Source: Polytrichum commune
Taxonomy: Eukaryota; Streptophyta; Polytrichopsida; Polytrichales; Polytrichaceae
Assembly: GCA_950295325.1 (NCBI GenBank)
Contig: OX485805.1
Coordinates: 1,548,501 to 1,612,500, forward strand
Direction: 5' to 3'
Length of the DNA stretch: 64,000 bases
In this document: positions 58,735 to 64,000 of the stretch, piece after piece
Numbering within the stretch: the stretch's first letter is position 1
How the letters are laid out: each line of letters opens with the position of its first letter
The notes under the pieces: model-generated
What the model was told of the DNA's origin: nothing
What the model saw: the letters and a program-made list of their open reading frames with translations, nothing else
Database searches by the model: none
Translations under genes and position numbers: made by a program

Positions 58735-60049
58735 TGTCAAGGCGGGTGGAGGCATAGATGGAGGTTGCGAAGGTAAGAATGAATTTGACGAATCACTTAG
58801 GAGTCTGGTCCCTAGGATATTGGACGTGAGTTGTGTGGAGTGGAAGGACCAATCCCCTTGCAGCATTGAGAAACTAAGGAATGTTTTGGAGAATGAGTTT
58901 GAATATGTGGGGAACAAACTATCAGAGAGGGGATTCAAGAATGCAGTAAAGAGGCAGATGAAGATTGAGAGGTCTACAATGAAAGCATGGTTTTTGAGTG
59001 GAAAGAATCAATGCCCGGTTTACATTGAGCCCGATCAGTGGGCACGTCTCTGTGAATACTGGTCTAAACCAGAAATGGAGCAGAAGGCAATGAGAATGGC
59101 AAATGCAAGGAAGTTAGTGAAGAACCGGTCCAATGTTGGGCGGGCTGGCAAAGCTGGGAAAGAAGCGCAGTTGGTAAGTGTTGTGTTTAGCAATGATTAA
59201 TAATGACTTTCTAGTGTTCCTTCGCCATTATGTTGAGCTGGGCTTGGTGACTTTGAAATGTGGGCCACTAATTGAACGTGTGTTCATGATGACAGAGGAA
59301 GAAAAAACAGAGGAGTCCCGGGATTACGGAAATAGCGGAGGACCTGCAGGAATTAGAGCAGACAGGGGCATGCACCTCTGTAAGATCCAAAAAGTGTTTG
59401 CATGTGCATTTTACTGGTTGCTGGTCAGTTGTATGTATGGAGTGATCAATATTTCATTCTGTAGTTGTATCCTACACAATATGTGTCATTGTGTAGTCGT
59501 TTCCAGTAGCCAGTATTAGTCATTGTGCAGTCGTAATTCAATGCTCTATGTGTCATTGTTTAGTCGTATCATGTATTTTATGTGTCATTATGTAGTGGTA
59601 GATCATGCTATATGTGTCGTTGTTGCAATGTATTGACAGTTGTATTTAAGTCATTGGGTAGTTGCACCTAGTGCTTAATGAATCATTGTGTAGCTGCAGT
59701 CAGTAGTCTATGTGTCATTGTGTAGTGGTGAAATTGTATTGAAATGAATGCTAGGGCAGACCCCAACTGGATCCCACTCAAAGGTTGGAAGTCCTTGTTT
59801 GTGGCGTGCACAACAAGCCCTGCCAGGAAGGATGTCACCACGCATTGCTGCTATGGAGCTAACCCAGGCCGAGTTTAGGCATCAAATGTCTGAGGTGATA
59901 TTGAGCAATGAGCAAATTCTAAAAGCTAACACGCAGACGTTGAATAGTTTGGCTACTATGGTGACGAGCCTAATTACTACACTACGGGCTCAGACCATTG
60001 TGAGCGAGCCCAACACGGCAGTCAACAACGAGGACATCCATGGAAGCAC
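58735..60049 (+). pseudogene. En/Spm-type (Transposase_24-like) protein, partial, cut by an LTR retrotransposon
   Basis: Exon 1 (about 58735-59173) ends at TTG|GTAAGT. A second exon starts after GATGACAG near 59297, and a third after GCTAG near 59756 runs to 60049. The protein contains KNQCPVYIEPDQWARLCEYW followed by MANARKLVKNRSNVGRAG, the Trp-rich plus Asn/Arg-rich pattern of the plant transposase family associated with Ptta/En/Spm elements. The third exon is rich in Glu, Gln and Leu (QAEFRHQMSEVILSNEQIL), likely a coiled coil. Both ends are lost, the left to the LTR remnant and the right to the retrotransposon at 60050. Confidence 0.6.
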
Positions 60050-62019
60050 TGTGAGCCCAAAAGGGTGCCCACATTTAGTCTTAGACCATTGAAACGTTAG
60101 TTGATGCACTTTGAAGTAGCATGTTACTTCACAAAAATATAAAAAGAGTGAAATGTTAGTCTTAGAAGTACCATGTTGTAAGAGGCTAGGATGTGAGTTG
60201 TTATTGTGTTTTTACCTTCGGAAGGATTTGAGTGAATGAGGATAGGTAAGGAGAACTTGGATTGAGTAGTTAGTGAGTAGGCTAGTACAAATGGATGGAG
60301 ACAACCAAAGTGACTCAAGAGGCAAGTGCATTCGAATTGGGATGAATGGAGGATCACATGGAGCGCACAAGTGGACCACCTCATCATGGCCACTTAATGG
60401 GGAAGGCCCAAGGAAGAATGCAAGGTGGAGGATAAGCAAATTCTCAAAGCACCAATCAAACCACGAGTTAAGCATCGTGGTTTGAATTAAGTGGTGAGCG
60501 ACGATTTGGAAAAGTAAGGGGAGAAAGTTATGGCGGCGGAAAGCGAAGGAGGCTAAGTTTGGGTTGAAGCATCCCAAGTTTGGTAAAGTGTGGTAGATAG
60601 AAAGCCAAGGCTAGTTAAATGTTCGAATTAGGATCCTTGTTGATCATTTGAGGGAGGAAGGCTTAGAAGATAGGATTGGCGCCTACTAAGTAGGAGGAAA
60701 TCTCAAGGGCTTATCGTGAGCCTTGAGGGTGCTCACCCCCTCAAGCTTACTATATAATCCCTCATTCTTCCCTCACTCATCCTCTCTTTCCTTTGTGCTC
60801 CAAGGCACCCCACGAGTTATAAGTGTGGGTGTGGGAAGCCATATTGGAGCACATGTGTGTGCTTAGTTTTTAGTTTGAGAGCCAAGGCTTGTTAGCCTTG
60901 AAGAGGGCTTGACCTCTTGGTAGAATTAGTGTTGACGTGAAGGATTTTAAAGTTAATTCATGATTCCAATTTGTGGTACTTTAAGTTCATGTTTTGAATA
61001 CACGTGGTTGCAAGTTCCATGTTTAAGAGTTGAGCACTTGATGTTGTGATGAGTGCAAAAATATACTTGTGTGGATTAGTTAGTCTTAGTGAAGTTAGGA
61101 AATTCTCTCTCCCCCTCTCCTCTCTAGGATTTTAGGATTTTAGGATTAGAGAAGAATTGTGTGATTAGAAAGGGGTTGTTAGTAGAATTAGGGAAATTAG
61201 GTAGGAAGATTAGTTAAGGGCTTGAATAATTAGTGAGGTAGTTGGGGATTACAACTACAAAGTTGTGGGTTCATGAAGGAGCTGGGTTTATGAAGGAGCT
61301 GGGTTTGTTTAGTTAGAAGCTAAGAAGCTGGGTTTATGAAGGAGCTGGGTTTATGAAGGAGCTAGGTTTATGTAATTAGAAAGTAAAGAGATGGGTTCAT
61401 GAAGGAGCTTAGTAGACAGCCTACCTAATTAGCTCATAGACAAGTAGTTAGTTACATTATGCTAGTTAGTGTTATGTGTGGCTTTCACAAGTAAATGTAT
61501 TTGAGATTGACTATAGAGAATAGTGTTTTTTTTTACACTTGCATCCTCTCTTTAAAAATAAACCACGTGCACAACTTAATGGAGAATGTGGAGCACTCTC
61601 GCGATGGCAAGACAAAGGAAGCAAAGACCAAAGGTGCGAGGGAGAGATTGACATAAGTCACATAAGTATTTCTTAATACTTAAAGGCTTATGTACGGTAT
61701 GGAGACACCAAGTGAGACCTCTTATAGTAGCGATACGGAATACACAAGTGATAGTTCAAGTGGTAGTATAGAGTCAACGGCACGGACTCCATTTAGGAGA
61801 GGTTAAAATAACATAGTTAACTTGTGCATTCTCCACATACGTATTGAAATCGTACATTGAGTTGTTAAAAGTGAAATTCCAGTTAAATCCAAGACCACTT
61901 GAAGGGTGAACCTTGCACTATGGACTCATCCAAGTCCAAATCCAATACCGCGGAGGAATGTGAGCCCAAACCCACTACTCGGACTACGGACGCTTAAGGG
62001 TGGGGGGTTTGGCCTCACA
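60050..62019 (+). mobile_element. 5' LTR of a Ty3/gypsy-type retrotransposon
   Basis: It begins TGTGAGCCCAAAAGGGTGCC and ends GGTTTGGCCTCACA; length 1970 bp. It is followed at once by a primer-binding-site candidate and, after a leader, a gag frame. The body contains a TATA box and a short tandem array at 61258-61420 (GAAGGAGCTGGGTTTAT units). The 3' LTR is outside the window, so no TSD can be checked; the base string before it is AGCAC. Confidence 0.85.
60751..60758 (+). promoter_or_regulatory. LTR TATA box candidate
   Basis: TATATAAT followed by a pyrimidine-rich stretch. The same arrangement recurs in the related LTRs at 35808 and 47282, which supports a U3 promoter role. Confidence 0.5.
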
Positions 62020-62023
62020 TAAT

Positions 62024-62043
62024 TGGTGCGTCCGCCGGGAGCG
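62024..62043 (+). promoter_or_regulatory. Primer-binding site candidate
   Basis: TGGTGCGTCCGCCGGGAGCG starts four bases after the LTR end. TGG is the complement of a tRNA CCA tail. I could not assign the tRNA species. Confidence 0.65.
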
Positions 62044-62928
62044 AAGCGGAAGGTAGTTACAAGACTTGGAGGCGACTAGGAGACTTGGAGGCAACTAGGA
62101 AAAATTGGAGACACAAACTTGAGAGAAGGGAAGGAGCACCCGAAACTCGGTAAGTATTCTCTCTTTGGGTTACATTTGAATTCATTGTATTTCAACTATT
62201 CCTTGGAATGAATTGCATTGTCAATTACGCAAATTCATTTTTGAGGAAGGAGCGCGGCGAAGGTGCGTCCTCAACCTTTTTGGGGATTTGCTAAGAACTT
62301 AAAAGGAACCTATAACCGAGTAGCTCATTAAAACATTAGAGGGTAAATTCACCTTAGGACATTGAACTTTGACACTCACCTCGGGGTGAGTCTCAAAGTT
62401 TTGGGAGTTGTCATTTCATGCTCTAGATTAAATTAATATTTCACAAAGTTTATGGTGTTGTTACATTGAGTCACGATTGAGGGGAGTGCTAATTCACAGG
62501 GGGATGCGATTGCTCAAGGTATGTTTATTTCTTCAAAGTGAACTCATTAACTAATTAAGGAATGCCTTTTGTACTCGTGATTGTTGTTATCCGTTGTAGA
62601 GGGTAATTCCCGAATTGTGGATGGTGTGAGAAGTTGAAGGATGAAGCCTCGACTTTTAACATAATCTACTCGGAAGGTCACCCCCTCACAATCGGTATTG
62701 TGGTGAGTGTTAATTTGCGGGAAGGTGCGGAGGTGATGCTCCGACTTAACCAAAAAATTAACATGAACATGCCTATCCCCTATTGGGATTCTTTCACCTA
62801 AGTGGGCTTGCAGGTTCTTTTCCTCACCTCCTAAAAAAATTATAACCACACCAAGACAAGTGAAAATATTAAGAGGGGAATTGCTAGGATTATGTGTGGT
62901 CAAGTGAGGGTCGATCGATTCTTATGGA
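62044..62928 (+). other. Retrotransposon untranslated leader
   Basis: 885 bp between the primer-binding site and gag with no coding features. It would hold packaging signals, but none is recognisable by eye. Confidence 0.5.
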
Positions 62929-64000
62929 ATGCAAGGTAGGACTCGCTCACAAAAACCAAGTTTGATAGTAGGACTAGAGAAATCTACTCGAAAGAGGCGG
63001 TCCTCTAAAATCAGTGATAGATTAGAACAAGATAATGTTAGAATAGAGAGTTGTTTGAACGTCGAACCTAGGACTAGGTCAATTCTAGACACCTTAGAAC
63101 TTGGAGCTCAACTTGAAGAGGAGATCACTCCCTCCAAATTGAGTGGTGAAACTTCTTCGGAAAATTACACACTTAGAGAAGAATTCCCGGTAGAAGTTGA
63201 TAGGGGATTGTTGAATAGTTCACCGGTCACCATGGCCGAGGAACGGGGGATGGATCCACCACCCATACCCCCAATTCCGCCCATACCTCCTATACCTCCA
63301 ATAGACCCATTGGTTAGGCCAAGAGGCCTACCAATTGTGGTTCCACAAAATTTAGCGGCGATGGATATGCCATCTCATCTCCCTAAATTTTATGGGACCA
63401 AGGATGAGGACCCCTCTCGGCACATGGAACGGTATATCGAACGGTTGGCTAGCTTCCTCATAACCGACCCGGGTTATTGGTTAGTGTGGTTTCCTACCAC
63501 TCTAGAGGGGGAAGCCTATGAATGGTATCGGGATCATGCCGAGGGACATTTTAGGGGATGGGAACAATTACAAAGGGAGTTTCTTAACGAATTTAGGCCG
63601 GAAGTGGGTCAAAGTACCGCATTAAGGGCATTGTCGTCATTGAAGCAAGGAAGGGAGGAAGAAATTTCGGCTTACATTAGGAGGTTTGATTTAGTGTGCA
63701 CTAGATTTGTGGGTACCATGCTCAACGACGACACGCTAAAGCAATTTTTCATTCAAGGGTTTTTTAAGTCCGGAACTATTAGGGGTGTTCTAGAAAGGAA
63801 TCCCTTGACCTTGGCGGATGCCAAGCGTGCGGCTAGAGATATTGAAAACTTGGATAAAGATCACGAAAGGCTATGGAGAAGGGAGGATGAATTGATCCCA
63901 CAATTCATCCCCATACGCCCTAGGGTGGTAGCGGTAGAACCCGCTAAGTATGAGAACCAAATTCCATATGCCATTGTGGACACCGGTCCCCGACCTTTAG
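62929..64000 (+). CDS. Gag polyprotein, 5' part (Ty3/gypsy type), running off the window
   Basis: The ATG at 62929 is the first Met after an in-frame stop at 62905. The frame stays open for 357 codons to the window end. A basic and acidic N-terminus leads to a PPIPPIPP proline repeat and then the Retrotrans_gag domain, from about residue 145 to 290. Typical landmarks are LPKFYGTKDEDPSRHMERY, the W-rich GEAYEWYRDH and a later REFLNEF block. Gag forms the cytoplasmic particle that packages element RNA. The frame has no breaks, so this element may be young. Protease, reverse transcriptase and integrase would lie to the right. Confidence 0.9.
   Translation, partial: MQGRTRSQKPSLIVGLEKSTRKRRSSKISDRLEQDNVRIESCLNVEPRTRSILDTLELGAQLEEEITPSKLSGETSSENYTLREEFPVEVDRGLLNSSPVTMAEERGMDPPPIPPIPPIPPIPPIDPLVRPRGLPIVVPQNLAAMDMPSHLPKFYGTKDEDPSRHMERYIERLASFLITDPGYWLVWFPTTLEGEAYEWYRDHAEGHFRGWEQLQREFLNEFRPEVGQSTALRALSSLKQGREEEISAYIRRFDLVCTRFVGTMLNDDTLKQFFIQGFFKSGTIRGVLERNPLTLADAKRAARDIENLDKDHERLWRREDELIPQFIPIRPRVVAVEPAKYENQIPYAIVDTGPRPL

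Overview
The window looks like nuclear DNA of a land plant. It has interstitial tracts of the plant telomere unit CCCTAAA, coding sequence split by short GT-AG introns, and many plant-type transposable elements. I see no rRNA, tRNA or CRISPR array and no conserved housekeeping gene. The protein families suggest a large, repeat-rich genome, perhaps a non-seed plant (lycophyte, fern or bryophyte), but I cannot fix the lineage.

Layout. 1-9.8 kb is AT-rich non-coding DNA with telomere-like tracts and small non-autonomous elements ending in G/C homopolymers; two have 8-bp target-site duplications (TSDs). 9792-11711 is a solo LTR (TSD ACTCT) packed with CCGG. 13.4-17.7 kb holds gene A, a DDE-transposase-like gene (resembling DUF7869) surrounded by palindrome family A. 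17.8-21.3 kb holds its paralogue gene B, convergent with A and surrounded by an unrelated palindrome family B. 22004-23709 is a solo LTR (TSD CACAC). 27.7-34.8 kb holds a decayed ParB-like plus methyltransferase-like gene, an FCP1/NLI-type HAD phosphatase gene and a small two-exon gene, again studded with palindrome family B. 35.4-58.7 kb is a nest: a TGTGAGCCC-type LTR interrupted first by a 3.1-kb solo LTR (TSD AGCCA) and then by a roughly 17.5-kb Mutator-like element (MULE). The MULE carries its own transposase gene and a second, diverged ParB-like/methyltransferase-like gene, which is split by another solo LTR of the 3-kb family (TSD CTTGA). 58.7-60.0 kb has exons of an En/Spm-type (Transposase_24-like) protein. 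60050-64000 is the 5' LTR, primer-binding site and gag of a Ty3/gypsy-type retrotransposon running off the window.

How it fits together. The most unusual part is the repeated association of (i) transposase-like genes, (ii) genes that join a ParB-like domain to a beta-order DNA-methyltransferase-like domain with altered catalytic motifs, and (iii) element-specific arrays of perfect 20-24-bp palindromes or hairpins. In the A and B units every short intron I could define contains a palindrome. I infer that these are large DNA transposons with their own palindromic binding or structural sites; the ParB/methyltransferase-like proteins may act on the element's own DNA. Several coding units carry in-frame stops or homopolymer frameshifts, so most copies here are probably relics.
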